This document shows, one piece after another, positions 53,092 through 63,126 of a DNA stretch of 64,000 nt (within the stretch, counting starts at the first letter, position 1; each line of letters starts with the position of its first letter). A program made the position numbers and the translations under genes. The notes beneath the pieces were generated by a model. That model was not told the DNA's origin. It ran no database searches and worked only from the letters and a program-made list of their open reading frames with translations. The stretch is taken from assembly GCF_001953635.1 (NCBI RefSeq), contig NZ_MEJH01000008.1, forward strand, positions 1 through 64,000, read 5' to 3'. The stretch comes from Alteromonas abrolhosensis. GTDB lineage: Bacteria > Pseudomonadota > Gammaproteobacteria > Enterobacterales > Alteromonadaceae.

Positions 53092-55713
53092 TTAGCCCGT
53101 GTTACGCATACCAATTGCGATACCCGCGATGGTGACCATCATGGCACGCTCTAGGCTGGTGTTCTGTGCATCGTCACCCGCTTTACGAATACGATCTAAT
53201 AGCTCAATTTGCAGGTAATGAAGGGGCTGAAGATATGCTGCGCGGATCTCCATCGACTCCTTACCCTGCGGATCGTTCTTCATAATGTCGTCTTCGCCAG
53301 TAATAGCCAGTAGCGACGAGATGCTCTCTTTAAGCTCGGCACGTAGAGCTTCACCAAAGTGTTTAAGCTCTTTTGGTACCAAGCGCTCATCATAAGCTTC
53401 ACTGATACGCGGATCGGCTTTATGGAACACCATGTCTAGCATTGAAAGACGTGAACGATAGAACGGCCATTCGCTGAACATCTCGTTAACCACTTTTTCG
53501 TTTTCCGGGGTTTTCACGCTATCAATAGCACGCATAACGCCTAGCCAGCTTGGTAGCACCAAACGGGTTTGTGCCCAAGCAAATATCCATGGGATAGCGC
53601 GTAGGCTTTCAATACCACCTTGTGGCTTACGCTTCGCCGGGCGGCTACCCAATGGCAATTTGCCTAACTCTTGCTCTGGCGTTGCTACACGGAAGTAAGG
53701 TACAAACTCTTTATCGTGACGCACGGTTGCACGGTAGTTGTCACGACCTTGGGCTGCCATTGCAGTAATTAGCTCTCGCCATTCTTCTTTAGGCGCCGGA
53801 GGCGGGAATAACATGGCTTCAATTATGGCGCTGGCGTAAATACCTAGGCTGCGTTTAGCCAGCTTAGGCATACCGAATTTATAGCGAATAGTTTCGCCTT
53901 GTTCTGTTACGCGGAAGCCGCCGTCCAGTGAGCCAGGAGGCTGAGAATAAATAGCAGCATGCGCTGGCAAGCCACCGCGACCAATCGTACCGCCACGGCC
54001 GTGGAATAAGGTCAAGCTCACGTCAAACTCATCAGCAATGGCAACTAAGGCTTCTTGTGATTGATATTGCGCCCAACCTGCGGCAAGTGCACCTGCATCT
54101 TTAGCTGAGTCTGAGTAACCAATCATGACGAACTGACGACCTTTTACGTAACCGCGATACCAGTCGATAGACAGAAGTTTGCGCATTACGTCAGGCGAGT
54201 TGTTCAAATCGTCTAGCGTTTCGAATAATGGCGCCACTGGCATTGGCCAATCTACACCACTTTCTTGAAGTAGAAGCTGTACGGCCATGACGTCTGATGG
54301 CTCACTTGCCATAGAGATTATGTAAATACCAAAGCCGTGTTTGCTGTGCTTTGCAATTACCTTACAGGTATCCAGCACTTCTTTCACTTCTTCAGACGCA
54401 TCCCAATGAGCGGGGAATAGCGGGCGCTTTGAGCCTAGCTCGCGTAATAGGAACGCTTGTTTATCTGCTTCGCTCCACTGTGCGTAGTCACCAAGACCAA
54501 GATAGCGTGTTAGTTCGCTAAAGACGTCGGCATGACGCTCAGAATCCTGACGTACGTCGAGGCGCAAAAGATGAATGCCGAATACTCGTGCACGGCGAAT
54601 AGTGTCTAGCAATAGGCCGTTGGCAACTACTTGCATACCGCAGTCTAACAGTGACTGATAGCAAAGCATCAGTGGCTCAATTAGCTCATCATCACTTTCA
54701 ACCCAATTTGAAGTATCTGGGTTTTTACCTGCTAGGTAGTCGCTAATGCCATCGCGGGTAGCGATGAATTTATCGACAAGTGGACGCAGTAGGGCGCGGT
54801 ACGGCTCGTTGGCGTCGCCCACTTTCTCGCGCAACGCGTCGTTGCAGTCGTACATTGAAAGCTCAACTTGCAAGCGATCAAGATCAATAGCGAAAAGCTT
54901 GGCTGCACGTTTTCTAGCAAGCAATAGAACTTGCTCAGTCACTTTTGACGTTACAAATGGGTTGCCGTCTCTGTCGCCGCCCATCCAAGAGCTAAACTGA
55001 ACGGGTGACGCATCTAGTGGCAGTGATACGTCATAATCTTCATTCAGGCGGTCATCAAGTTCGCGCATGAAGTCAGGCACTGCTTCCCACAGTGAATTTT
55101 CGATAACAGAAAAACCCCAGCGAGCTTCGTCAACCGGCGTAGGTCTTACCGAACGAATTTCTTCGGTGTGCCAAGCCTGCGCAATAAGGTCAGCTATGCG
55201 GGTTTCAATTTTCTTACGCTCAACATCATTAAGCGATTCCTGGTGAATTGCCTGAAGGCAGTTCGCCAACTCTTTATGTTTGTGAATAAGTGTACGTCGC
55301 GTAACCTCAGTCGGGTGCGCGGTAAGTACAAGGTCAATGTTTAGCTTTGCTACTGCATCTTGTACTTTTTCAGCTGTCAAATCAGCTTTATCTAGGTGCT
55401 TAAATAGTGCATCTATCGACGCATCAACGTTCATTGCTGCGTTGTATTCTTGCTCAGCAATATTGCCTAAGTTCAAGAATTGTGCGAATGCACGGCCAAC
55501 AGTAAGCAAATCGCTGTCAGACATTGTTTTGAAAGTTTCTTTCAGTTCTTCGCTACACGTAGCGTCTCCCTGATAAGAAGCTCGGCCGCCTTTACGAATC
55601 TTTTCAATACGGTCTAGCCACTCTTGACCCAATTGATTTTTGATTGTTTCACCCAAGGTTTTACCTAGGTATCGAACGGTATCTTTCAGTTCAGCATCGT
55701 AGTGTGTTTGCAT
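53092..55713 (-). CDS. ppc: Phosphoenolpyruvate carboxylase
   Basis: An 873-aa anaplerotic enzyme making oxaloacetate from PEP and bicarbonate (E. coli 883 aa). Signature motifs: the catalytic His region VLTAHPTEVTRRTL, the FHGRGGTIGRGG glycine-rich loop with its catalytic residues, GYSDSAKDAGALAAGW and the C-terminal RNTG. SD AGGAGG sits at ideal distance from ATG 55713. Single gene, divergent from fklB. Confidence 0.97.
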   Translation of the reverse strand: MQTHYDAELKDTVRYLGKTLGETIKNQLGQEWLDRIEKIRKGGRASYQGDATCSEELKETFKTMSDSDLLTVGRAFAQFLNLGNIAEQEYNAAMNVDASIDALFKHLDKADLTAEKVQDAVAKLNIDLVLTAHPTEVTRRTLIHKHKELANCLQAIHQESLNDVERKKIETRIADLIAQAWHTEEIRSVRPTPVDEARWGFSVIENSLWEAVPDFMRELDDRLNEDYDVSLPLDASPVQFSSWMGGDRDGNPFVTSKVTEQVLLLARKRAAKLFAIDLDRLQVELSMYDCNDALREKVGDANEPYRALLRPLVDKFIATRDGISDYLAGKNPDTSNWVESDDELIEPLMLCYQSLLDCGMQVVANGLLLDTIRRARVFGIHLLRLDVRQDSERHADVFSELTRYLGLGDYAQWSEADKQAFLLRELGSKRPLFPAHWDASEEVKEVLDTCKVIAKHSKHGFGIYIISMASEPSDVMAVQLLLQESGVDWPMPVAPLFETLDDLNNSPDVMRKLLSIDWYRGYVKGRQFVMIGYSDSAKDAGALAAGWAQYQSQEALVAIADEFDVSLTLFHGRGGTIGRGGLPAHAAIYSQPPGSLDGGFRVTEQGETIRYKFGMPKLAKRSLGIYASAIIEAMLFPPPAPKEEWRELITAMAAQGRDNYRATVRHDKEFVPYFRVATPEQELGKLPLGSRPAKRKPQGGIESLRAIPWIFAWAQTRLVLPSWLGVMRAIDSVKTPENEKVVNEMFSEWPFYRSRLSMLDMVFHKADPRISEAYDERLVPKELKHFGEALRAELKESISSLLAITGEDDIMKNDPQGKESMEIRAAYLQPLHYLQIELLDRIRKAGDDAQNTSLERAMMVTIAGIAIGMRNTG

Positions 55714-55946
55714 GCTATCCTCCTAAATATATGGCCTTAACCATACTGTGTCCTTTGCGACTTGTCTAACCACTTTCGGTTATAATTTACAACATTTTGA
55801 TACTTTTGCACCCTAGTTAACATTGCTCAAAGCAAGATATTTTGTGGTGTGATACACTCTTGCACCGGAAAATGCAGAAACATTCTCGCGCTATGCGTTT
55901 TGTTTGAAATTTGTACTGCATTTGTAATTTAATTTCAGGAGTTCTT

Positions 55947-56567
55947 GTGACTGATACATTCAATACAGTAGAAACCCAAGCAAGTTACGGCATTGGTTTT
56001 CAAATGGGTCAACAATTACAATCAAATCCGTTTGACGGACTAGCGATTGATGCTGTTGTAGCTGGCCTAAAAGACGCCTTCGCAGGTCAAGCACCTCAGG
56101 TTGATAACGACACACTACGTGATGCGTTTGGCGAAATTCACAAGCGTATGCAAGCGGCTAAAGAAGAAGCGAGCAAAGCGGTTATTGAAGAAGGCACAAA
56201 GTACCTTGAAGAAAACGCGAAGCGTGACGAAGTAACCGTAACTGAATCTGGTCTTCAGTACGAAGTAATTGCTGAAGGTGACGGTGAAACACCGGTTGCA
56301 TCTAGCACAGTACGCGTTCACTACCACGGTACGCTTATCAACGGTACTACATTCGACAGCTCTTACGAGCGTGGCCAGCCAGCTGAATTCCCAGTAGGCG
56401 GCGTAATTAAAGGTTGGACTGAAGCACTACAGCTTATGAAAGTAGGTGCTAAGTATCGCCTATACGTGCCACACGATCTTGCTTACGGTGAGCAAGGCGC
56501 GGGTGCAGCTATTGCACCATACAGCACGCTTATCTTTGACGTAGAGCTACTTGACGTTCTAGGTTAA
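55947..56567 (+). CDS. fklB: FKBP-type peptidyl-prolyl isomerase FklB
   Basis: A 206-aa cytoplasmic or periplasmic PPIase, exactly the length of E. coli FklB. The GTG start 55947 is preferred to the upstream TTG frame since AGGAG is five bases before it and it matches the family N-terminus. N-terminal dimerisation domain ~1-90 (ASYGIGFQMGQQL), FKBP domain ~105-205 (VRVHYHGTLINGTTFDSSYE, YRLYVPHDLAYGEQGAG). It assists protein folding at proline bonds. Confidence 0.93.
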   Translation: MTDTFNTVETQASYGIGFQMGQQLQSNPFDGLAIDAVVAGLKDAFAGQAPQVDNDTLRDAFGEIHKRMQAAKEEASKAVIEEGTKYLEENAKRDEVTVTESGLQYEVIAEGDGETPVASSTVRVHYHGTLINGTTFDSSYERGQPAEFPVGGVIKGWTEALQLMKVGAKYRLYVPHDLAYGEQGAGAAIAPYSTLIFDVELLDVLG

Positions 56568-56576
56568 TGTGTTGTT

Positions 56577-56604
56577 CACAGGTGTGCAGTTCTGTACACC
56601 TGTG
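56577..56604 (+). terminator. Hairpin after fklB
   Basis: CACAGGTGTGCAG and CTGTACACCTGTG pair over 13 positions with one mismatch around a 2-base loop, nine bases after the fklB stop. No T-run follows (TTCCATCTC), so it may stabilise the 3' end rather than terminate. Confidence 0.55.
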
Positions 56605-56859
56605 TTCCATCTCTTCTTATTCATAGTTCATAGCACTTTAAATATTAGCCCGCACTTCGCTAAGTTTAGCGTTATGGCCTAAAGTTTCTTTCTCTTTTCT
56701 TCTCTGTCTTTTCTCTTAAATACAAAGCAAACCTCAATTTGGTACGTTGTTTCATTGGTGTCGCCTTGCGTTTGCGATATGCTAGGTTTCATCTGCTCCG
56801 AGTTGTTATCAGTGGCTTCGGCATTACAATAGCCCCACGCTCAAATAAGGAAAATTATT

Positions 56860-58038
56860 ATGGTTATCAAGCCTAAAGTGAGAGGCTTCATTTGTACAAA
56901 CGCGCACCCGGTAGGCTGTGCAAAAGCGGTTGAAGAACAAATTGCTTATGTAGAAGCAAAAGGTGACTTAGGCGAAGGCCCTAAAAATGTACTGGTTATT
57001 GGTAGCTCAACGGGCTACGGCTTAGCGTCGCGCATTACCTCTGCATTTGGCTATGGCGCAAAAACGCTAGGTGTATGCTTTGAAAAAGCACCAACAGAAC
57101 GCAAAACAGGTACTGCGGGTTGGTACAACACCGCTGCATTCCATGAAACAGCCAAAGCAAAGGGCTTGTATGCAGAGACCATTAATGGCGATGCTTTTTC
57201 TGATGAAATCAAAAATGAAGCTATCGAAAAGATTAAAGCGGAAATGGGCAAGGTCGACCTGGTTATTTATAGCCTTGCTTCCCCACGCAGAACTGACCCA
57301 GAAACAGGTGTCACATACAAGTCTACGCTTAAGCCAGTAGGGCAGGCGTACACCACAAAAACTTATGATACTGATAAAGACAAAGTACATGAGGTATCGC
57401 TAGAGCCAGCCAACGACGAAGAGATCCTTAACACCATTAAAGTTATGGGTGGGGAAGACTGGGAGCGTTGGATGGACTTTTTACGCGAGGCCGACGTACT
57501 TGCTGAAGGCTGTAAAACCACCGCATATACCTATATCGGTAAAGAACTAACATGGCCTATTTATGGTCAGGCGACTATTGGAAAAGCGAAGGAAGACCTG
57601 GATCGCGCCGCTGCGGCCATTATTGGTAAAAACAGCGACCTGTATGTACAGGCGAACGTAAGTTCATTAAAAGCTTTGGTAACGCAAGCAAGCTCGGCTA
57701 TTCCTGTAATGCCTCTGTATATTTCACTTATTTACAAAGTGATGAAAGAGGAAGGGACGCATGAAGGGTGTATTGAACAGATTTATGGCTTGTTCACTCA
57801 GTGCCTGTTTGGCGACACGCCAACGTTGGACGAAGCAAATCGTTATCGCATGGATGGAAAAGAAACTAACGATGCTACCCAAGCCAAAATTAAAGCGCTA
57901 TGGGACCAGGTGACACAAGAGAACTTTCATGACTTAAGTGACTACAAAGGTTACAACCATGAATTCTTGAAGCTATTCGGTTTTGACATTTCAAGTGTTG
58001 ATTACGACAGCGAAGTTGACCCAATGGTTAATTGGTAA
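56860..58038 (+). CDS. fabV: FabV enoyl-ACP reductase
   Basis: A 392-aa NADH-dependent trans-2-enoyl-ACP (and -CoA) reductase of the FabV type, the last step in each fatty-acid elongation round. N-terminal VRGFICTNAHPVGC, cofactor loop VIGSSTGYGLASRI, LVIYSLASPRRTDPETG and the C-terminal DLSDYKGYNHEFLKLFGFD are FabV signatures. FabV enzymes are known for resistance to triclosan. SD AAGGAAA fits. Single gene with its own terminator. Confidence 0.96.
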   Translation: MVIKPKVRGFICTNAHPVGCAKAVEEQIAYVEAKGDLGEGPKNVLVIGSSTGYGLASRITSAFGYGAKTLGVCFEKAPTERKTGTAGWYNTAAFHETAKAKGLYAETINGDAFSDEIKNEAIEKIKAEMGKVDLVIYSLASPRRTDPETGVTYKSTLKPVGQAYTTKTYDTDKDKVHEVSLEPANDEEILNTIKVMGGEDWERWMDFLREADVLAEGCKTTAYTYIGKELTWPIYGQATIGKAKEDLDRAAAAIIGKNSDLYVQANVSSLKALVTQASSAIPVMPLYISLIYKVMKEEGTHEGCIEQIYGLFTQCLFGDTPTLDEANRYRMDGKETNDATQAKIKALWDQVTQENFHDLSDYKGYNHEFLKLFGFDISSVDYDSEVDPMVNW

Positions 58039-58078
58039 TACCTAAACTTACCATTAATTAACCTAATGCTAATATGCG

Positions 58079-58107
58079 TAAAAGCCGTCTGATTTGACGG
58101 CTTTTTT
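58079..58107 (+). terminator. fabV terminator
   Basis: AAAGCCGTC and GACGGCTTT pair around a short loop (TGATTT) and are followed by T. It starts about 40 bases after the fabV stop. Confidence 0.9.
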
Positions 58108-58550
58108 GTACCAAATTTTAAGTCGATATTTGGGGTAGAGAGCAAAAATGTAAATGAATAAGACCAAAGGTTTACATTAAATTGTAGAAAAATTTGCCTT
58201 TATCTTGAATTAGCGTGGCACAAACGTATGGGTTAATGCTAAAATCCCGAAATTAAGTAGGGGTCTTTTCTGCCTCTACCAAAACAGCAGTGGCGATTGC
58301 AGCTACACAACAATAATAAAAAGTGTAAATTTCTGCTGGTGGTCTATAAAGAAAGGGCGAATTAAGCGTCCGCAAAAGGAATTATGCGTTACGGCTTCAT
58401 AACAGGCTGACCGTAGCAATTGCAGCAAGTTCCATCAATCAACAACGAAAAGGTGTTCTACACCTGTTAATAGTGCGCTTTTGCATGCTGACAGGCAGGT
58501 TTTCTGCGGTCATGCAAAAGGGTATTTCTATTAGAGTAGTGCGATTACAT
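58108..58550 (+). promoter_or_regulatory. Long structured leader ahead of nqrA
   Basis: These 443 bases separate the fabV terminator from nqrA. A plausible promoter lies near 58225-58260 (TTAATGCTAAAATCCC). Downstream are two hairpins: AGGTGT-TCT-ACACCT (58451-58465), and CTTTTGCATG with CATGCAAAAG (58478-58487 and 58511-58520) around a 23-base loop, ending 30 bases before the nqrA start. An ORF frame runs through 58473-58550 in phase with nqrA but lacks a good ribosome site. A long leader with hairpins suggests post-initiation control; I do not recognise a riboswitch class. Confidence 0.45.
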
Positions 58551-59891
58551 ATGATAAAAATCAAGAAAGGTCTCGACCTCCCAATTGAGGGAGCGCCAAA
58601 GCAGGAGATTGCTGATGCATCTGCTGCAACGCGCGTTGCCATTCTGGGAGAAGAATATGTGGGTATGCGCCCTACCATGCACGTCCAAGTTGGCGATGTA
58701 GTGAAGAAAGGTCAGGTGCTTTTTGAAGACAAAAAGAACCCTGGCGTTAAATTCACTGCCCCAGCAGCGGGTGAAGTGGTAGAGGTTAACCGTGGTGCAA
58801 AACGTGTTCTTCAGTCTGTAGTTATCAAAGTGAACGGCAGCGATGCTGTAACTTTTGATAAAATTGCAGCTGACCAGATCGCGAGCGCTTCACGTGAGCA
58901 GCTTCAGTCAATCCTTGTAGAGTCAGGCATGTGGACAGCGTTCCGTACACGTCCATTTAGCAAATCTCCTAAGCTAGACTCTGTTCCAAGTTCAATTTTT
59001 GTTACAGCAATGGATACCAATCCACTAGCAGCAGATCCTGCTGTGATTATTGCTGAGCGCCAAGACGATTTCGTAAATGGTCTTAAAGCGTTAACGCAAT
59101 TGAGCGGCGGCAAGACTTACGTTTGTAAAGCGGCAGGTGCTTCTGTTGCTACTGGCGATGCGGCAGTTGATGTTGAAGAATTTGGCGGTCCTCACCCTGC
59201 GGGCCTACCGGGTACTCACATCCACTTCCTTGATTCTGCTGGCATGAACAAAACGGTTTGGCACATCAACTACCAAGACGTAATGGCAATTGGTGCATTG
59301 TTGACCTCTGGCGAGCTAGATAACCGTCGTGTTATTTCTCTTGCAGGTCCTGCAGCAACCAACCCACGCCTAGTGCGCACTGTAATAGGCGCAGACTTGA
59401 CCGAGCTTACTGCTAACGAGCAAGTAGACGGTGAAGTACGTGTTATCTCTGGTTCTGTACTTAACGGTACGACAGCGATGGGCGTTCACGGCTTCCTTGG
59501 TCGTTTCCACACCCAAGTTTCACTACTAAAAGAAGGTCGCGAGAAGAAATTGTTCGGTTGGATCCTACCTGGTTCAAACCAACACTCTGTGACACGTGCT
59601 TACTTAGGTCACCTAAGTGGCAGCAAGAAATTTGATATGACAACAACTACCAATGGTTCTGAACGTTCTATGGTTCCAATTGGTAATTACGAACGCGTTA
59701 TGCCCCTAGATATCATTCCTACGCTTCTGCTTAGGGACCTGATTTCTGGTGATACTGACGGTGCTCAGACGTTGGGTTGCTTAGAGCTGGACGAAGAAGA
59801 TTTGGCATTGTGTACTTATGTATGCCCTGGCAAATATAACTACGCTCCTATCTTACGCGACTGTTTGACCACGATAGAGAAAGAGGGTTAA
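58551..59891 (+). CDS. nqrA: Na+-NQR subunit A
   Basis: A 446-aa peripheral subunit of the Na+-translocating NADH:quinone reductase, the same length as in Vibrio. ATG 58551 gives the family N-terminus [16 protein letters not shown]; the upstream frame to 58473 is spurious. NqrA carries the quinone-interacting domains and no TM helix. Signature: [20 protein letters not shown]. First gene of nqrABCDEF, which couples NADH oxidation to sodium export and supplies Na+ motive force, used here by symporters like the acetate SSS. Confidence 0.96.
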   Translation: MIKIKKGLDLPIEGAPKQEIADASAATRVAILGEEYVGMRPTMHVQVGDVVKKGQVLFEDKKNPGVKFTAPAAGEVVEVNRGAKRVLQSVVIKVNGSDAVTFDKIAADQIASASREQLQSILVESGMWTAFRTRPFSKSPKLDSVPSSIFVTAMDTNPLAADPAVIIAERQDDFVNGLKALTQLSGGKTYVCKAAGASVATGDAAVDVEEFGGPHPAGLPGTHIHFLDSAGMNKTVWHINYQDVMAIGALLTSGELDNRRVISLAGPAATNPRLVRTVIGADLTELTANEQVDGEVRVISGSVLNGTTAMGVHGFLGRFHTQVSLLKEGREKKLFGWILPGSNQHSVTRAYLGHLSGSKKFDMTTTTNGSERSMVPIGNYERVMPLDIIPTLLLRDLISGDTDGAQTLGCLELDEEDLALCTYVCPGKYNYAPILRDCLTTIEKEG

Positions 59892-59894
59892 GTC

Positions 59895-61097
59895 ATGGGT
59901 TTAAAAGCGTATTTAGAAAAAATCGAACCAAACTTCGAACCAGGTGGTAAGCATGAAAAGTGGTATGCGCTTTACGAAGCTGCGGCGACCATTTTCTACA
60001 CCCCAGGTAAAGTAAACAAAGCTAACACGCACGTGCGTGACAGCATTGACCTTAAGCGCATCATGATCATGGTATGGATGGCAACATTCCCAGCTATGTT
60101 CTTCGGTATGTATAACATTGGTTTCCAAGCGCAAGAAGCTATTGCTGCTGGCGCAGGAACACTACCTGATACGTGGCAAGCAGGTCTATTCGCTGCCCTT
60201 GGCGGTGACTTAGTAAATGCGGGTACACTAGGTCTATTCTTCTATGGCGCATGTTTCTGGCTGCCAATCTACGCGGTAACGTTCGCGGTAGGTGGTTTCT
60301 GGGAAGTATTGTTCGCGTCTGTGCGTAAGCACGAAGTTAACGAAGGTTTCTTCGTTACATCGGTACTGTTCGCATTAACACTTCCAGCTACTATTCCTCT
60401 ATGGCAAGTTGCACTAGGTATTACCTTCGGTGTTGTAATTGCTAAAGAAGTATTCGGTGGTACAGGTCGTAACTTCCTTAACCCAGCATTGTCTGGTCGT
60501 GCATTCCTTTACTTTGCGTATCCTGCGCAGATTTCAGGTGACCAAGTATGGGTAGCGGCAGATGGTTATTCTGGTGCAACGTCTCTAAGCCAAGCGGCTT
60601 CAGGCAACCTTGATTACGCGAACATGGATCAGTGGATGAACAGCTTCATCGGTACTATCTCAGGTTCAGCGGGTGAGGTGTCTACACTTGCTATTATTCT
60701 TGGTGGCTTGTTCATCATGTACATGCGTATAGCAAGCTGGCGCATTGTTGCTGGTGTAGCAATTGGTGTTGCGTTCTTCGCAACCTTGCTAAACCTAATC
60801 GGCAGCGATACTAACCCTATGTTTGCAATGCCTGCTCATTGGCACTTTGTTGTTGGTGGTCTTGCTTTTGGTATGTTCTTTATGGCGACAGACCCAGTTT
60901 CTGCGTCGTTCACAAACCAAGGTAAGTGGGCTTACGGTATCTTCATTGGTTTCATGACGGTACTAATCCGCGTCCTAAACCCAGCCTTCCCTGAAGGTGT
61001 AATGCTAGCAATTCTATTTGCTAACTTGTGGGCGCCACTGTTCGACTATTTTGTCGCACAAAGCAATATCAAGCGGAGGGTAGCACGTGTCGGCTAA
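59895..61097 (+). CDS. nqrB: Na+-NQR subunit B
   Basis: A 400-aa membrane subunit with about ten TM helices, three bases after nqrA. It binds FMN covalently at a Thr in the S-G-A-T motif ([12 protein letters not shown]) and riboflavin. Signatures include [20 protein letters not shown]. It forms part of the Na+ path with NqrD and NqrE. Confidence 0.97.
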   Translation: MGLKAYLEKIEPNFEPGGKHEKWYALYEAAATIFYTPGKVNKANTHVRDSIDLKRIMIMVWMATFPAMFFGMYNIGFQAQEAIAAGAGTLPDTWQAGLFAALGGDLVNAGTLGLFFYGACFWLPIYAVTFAVGGFWEVLFASVRKHEVNEGFFVTSVLFALTLPATIPLWQVALGITFGVVIAKEVFGGTGRNFLNPALSGRAFLYFAYPAQISGDQVWVAADGYSGATSLSQAASGNLDYANMDQWMNSFIGTISGSAGEVSTLAIILGGLFIMYMRIASWRIVAGVAIGVAFFATLLNLIGSDTNPMFAMPAHWHFVVGGLAFGMFFMATDPVSASFTNQGKWAYGIFIGFMTVLIRVLNPAFPEGVMLAILFANLWAPLFDYFVAQSNIKRRVARVG

Positions 61098-61851
61098 GAA
61101 AGAATCTTTAGGCAAAACGGTAGGTATTGTTGTTGCCGTATGTTTAGTTTGTTCAATTGTTGTTTCTGGCGCGGCTGTTGGCCTTCGCTCTCTACAACAA
61201 ACAAACGCAGCTCTAGATAAAAAGAGCAACATTCTTAATGCTGCAGGCCTTTATGAAATGGGCATGAGCAATAGCGCAATTGAAAGCACGTACAGCGAGC
61301 GAGTAGAGCAGCGTTATGTAAATCTTGACGAAGGTACTTTCGTAGAAGCGCCTAAGCCAGATTACGATATGTATAAAGCAGCCAAAGAAACTGAGTACAG
61401 CACTAAGGTGACTAACAGTAATGTTGGTTTTCAACGCCGCCCTAACGTGGCAAGTGTTTACTTAGTTCGCGACGACGCAGGTGATGTATCTCGTATCATC
61501 CTTCCTGTGCACGGCAGCGGCCTTTGGGATCTTATGTACGGTTTCTTAGCGGTAGACGCAGACGGCCAAACGGTTCGCGAGCTTATTTACTATCAGCAAA
61601 AAGAAACGCCAGGACTAGGTGGTGAAGTGCAAAACCCTGCATGGCAGGACAAATGGGACGGCAAAGAGCTTTACGAGAATGGCGAAGTTGCTATTCGCGT
61701 AGTGAAAAATGCTAACCCTAGCAATCCTCACACTATCGATGCGCTTTCAGGTGCAACCCTAACCAGCAACGGTGTTGAAAACACTATTCGTTACTGGGTA
61801 GGCGAGCAAGGCTTCGGCCAGTTCCTGAAGAACCAAGCATGGCGTTCATAA
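61087..61851 (+). CDS. nqrC: Na+-NQR subunit C
   Basis: A 254-aa subunit with one N-terminal TM helix ([20 protein letters not shown]) and a periplasmic FMN domain; the second covalent FMN attaches to the Thr of [13 protein letters not shown]. The GTG start at 61087 overlaps the nqrB end by 11 bases; its ribosome site GCGGAGGG is inside nqrB. Confidence 0.96.
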   Translation: MSAKKESLGKTVGIVVAVCLVCSIVVSGAAVGLRSLQQTNAALDKKSNILNAAGLYEMGMSNSAIESTYSERVEQRYVNLDEGTFVEAPKPDYDMYKAAKETEYSTKVTNSNVGFQRRPNVASVYLVRDDAGDVSRIILPVHGSGLWDLMYGFLAVDADGQTVRELIYYQQKETPGLGGEVQNPAWQDKWDGKELYENGEVAIRVVKNANPSNPHTIDALSGATLTSNGVENTIRYWVGEQGFGQFLKNQAWRS

Positions 61852-61861
61852 GGGAAGTCTC

Positions 61862-62494
61862 ATGGCAGATACTAAAGAAATGAAAAAGGCCCTCTTTGGG
61901 CCAATCCTGGACAACAACCCGATCGCCCTACAGGTATTGGGTATCTGTTCAGCACTGGCAATTACCACTAAGCTGGAAACAGCATTGGTAATGTCGCTTG
62001 CGCTTACAAGCGTTGTAGCGTTCTCAAACTTGTTTATTTCACTAATTCGTAACCAGATCCCATCTAGCGTTCGAATTATTATCCAGATGACCATCATTGC
62101 GTCGTTGGTAATCGTTGTTGACCAAATCCTGAAAGCGTATTCGTATGAAATATCGAAGCAGCTGTCGGTATTCGTTGGTCTTATCATTACTAACTGTATC
62201 GTAATGGGTCGTGCTGAAGCCTACGCCATGAAGAGCCCACCTCTAATGAGCTTCCTTGATGGTATTGGTAACGGCTTGGGTTACTCTTTCATTCTAGTTG
62301 TAATTGGTACAATTAAAGAGCTATTTGGTTTCGGTACTATTTTAGGTTTCGAAATCCTTCCACTGGTTCAAAACGGTGGCTGGTATCAGGGTAACGGTTT
62401 GTTGATCCTACCATTCAGCTCATTCTTCTTAATCGGCGGTATGATTTGGTTTATCCGTACTATCCGTCCAGAGCAAGTAGAGCCTAAGGAGTAA
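61862..62494 (+). CDS. nqrD: Na+-NQR subunit D
   Basis: A 210-aa membrane subunit with six TM helices, homologous to NqrE. It opens [20 protein letters not shown], the family N-terminus, and has [18 protein letters not shown]. With NqrE it houses an inner-membrane iron-sulfur centre and lines the sodium channel. Ten bases after nqrC. Confidence 0.97.
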   Translation: MADTKEMKKALFGPILDNNPIALQVLGICSALAITTKLETALVMSLALTSVVAFSNLFISLIRNQIPSSVRIIIQMTIIASLVIVVDQILKAYSYEISKQLSVFVGLIITNCIVMGRAEAYAMKSPPLMSFLDGIGNGLGYSFILVVIGTIKELFGFGTILGFEILPLVQNGGWYQGNGLLILPFSSFFLIGGMIWFIRTIRPEQVEPKE

Positions 62495-62497
62495 GTC

Positions 62498-63106
62498 ATG
62501 GAACATTATTTGTCGTTATTTGTTCGCTCAATTTTCGTTGAGAACATGGCGTTATCACTTTTCTTAGGTATGTGTACATTCCTAGCGGTATCTAAGAAAG
62601 TTAAGACTGCTATGGGTCTTGGTGTTGCAGTTATCGTGGTACTAGGTATCTCTGTACCCGTTAACCAAGTTATTTATGTAAACATTCTTGCTCCAGGCGC
62701 ACTAGCATGGGCAGGTTTCCCAGAAGCTGACCTAAGCTTCCTTAACTTCCTAACGTTTATCGGTGTTATCGCGGCGTTGGTACAGATTCTAGAGATGAGC
62801 TTAGACAAGTTCTTCCCTGCGCTTTACAACGCACTAGGTATCTTCCTTCCGCTAATTACCGTTAACTGTGCAATCTTCGGTGGTGTGGCGTTTGCGGTAC
62901 AGCGTGAATACAACTTCACTGAAAGCATCGTTTACGGCGTTGGTAGTGGTATGGGCTGGGCACTAGCAATTGTATTGCTAGCGGCAGTACGTGAAAAGCT
63001 GAAGTATGCTGATATGCCTGATGGTGTTCGTGGTCTTGGTTCTGTATTCATGATCGCTGGCCTAATGGCACTTGGCTTCCAGTCATTCACTGGTATTCAG
63101 CTGTAA
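62498..63106 (+). CDS. nqrE: Na+-NQR subunit E
   Basis: A 202-aa membrane subunit with six TM helices, inverted paralogue of NqrD. It opens [20 protein letters not shown] and has [20 protein letters not shown] with its conserved Cys. Three bases after nqrD. Confidence 0.97.
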   Translation: MEHYLSLFVRSIFVENMALSLFLGMCTFLAVSKKVKTAMGLGVAVIVVLGISVPVNQVIYVNILAPGALAWAGFPEADLSFLNFLTFIGVIAALVQILEMSLDKFFPALYNALGIFLPLITVNCAIFGGVAFAVQREYNFTESIVYGVGSGMGWALAIVLLAAVREKLKYADMPDGVRGLGSVFMIAGLMALGFQSFTGIQL

Positions 63107-63126
63107 TAGAGCTCGGGAGCATATAA

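Noticed and set aside
58200..58225. Sigma-54 promoter (GTGGCAC) ahead of nqrA
   Set aside because: TGGCAC is present but no TTGC element follows at the required spacing.
58473..58550. Upstream in-frame extension of nqrA (MRFCMLTG...)
   Set aside because: No ribosome site, and the family N-terminus begins at 58551; the extension runs through a hairpin of the leader.
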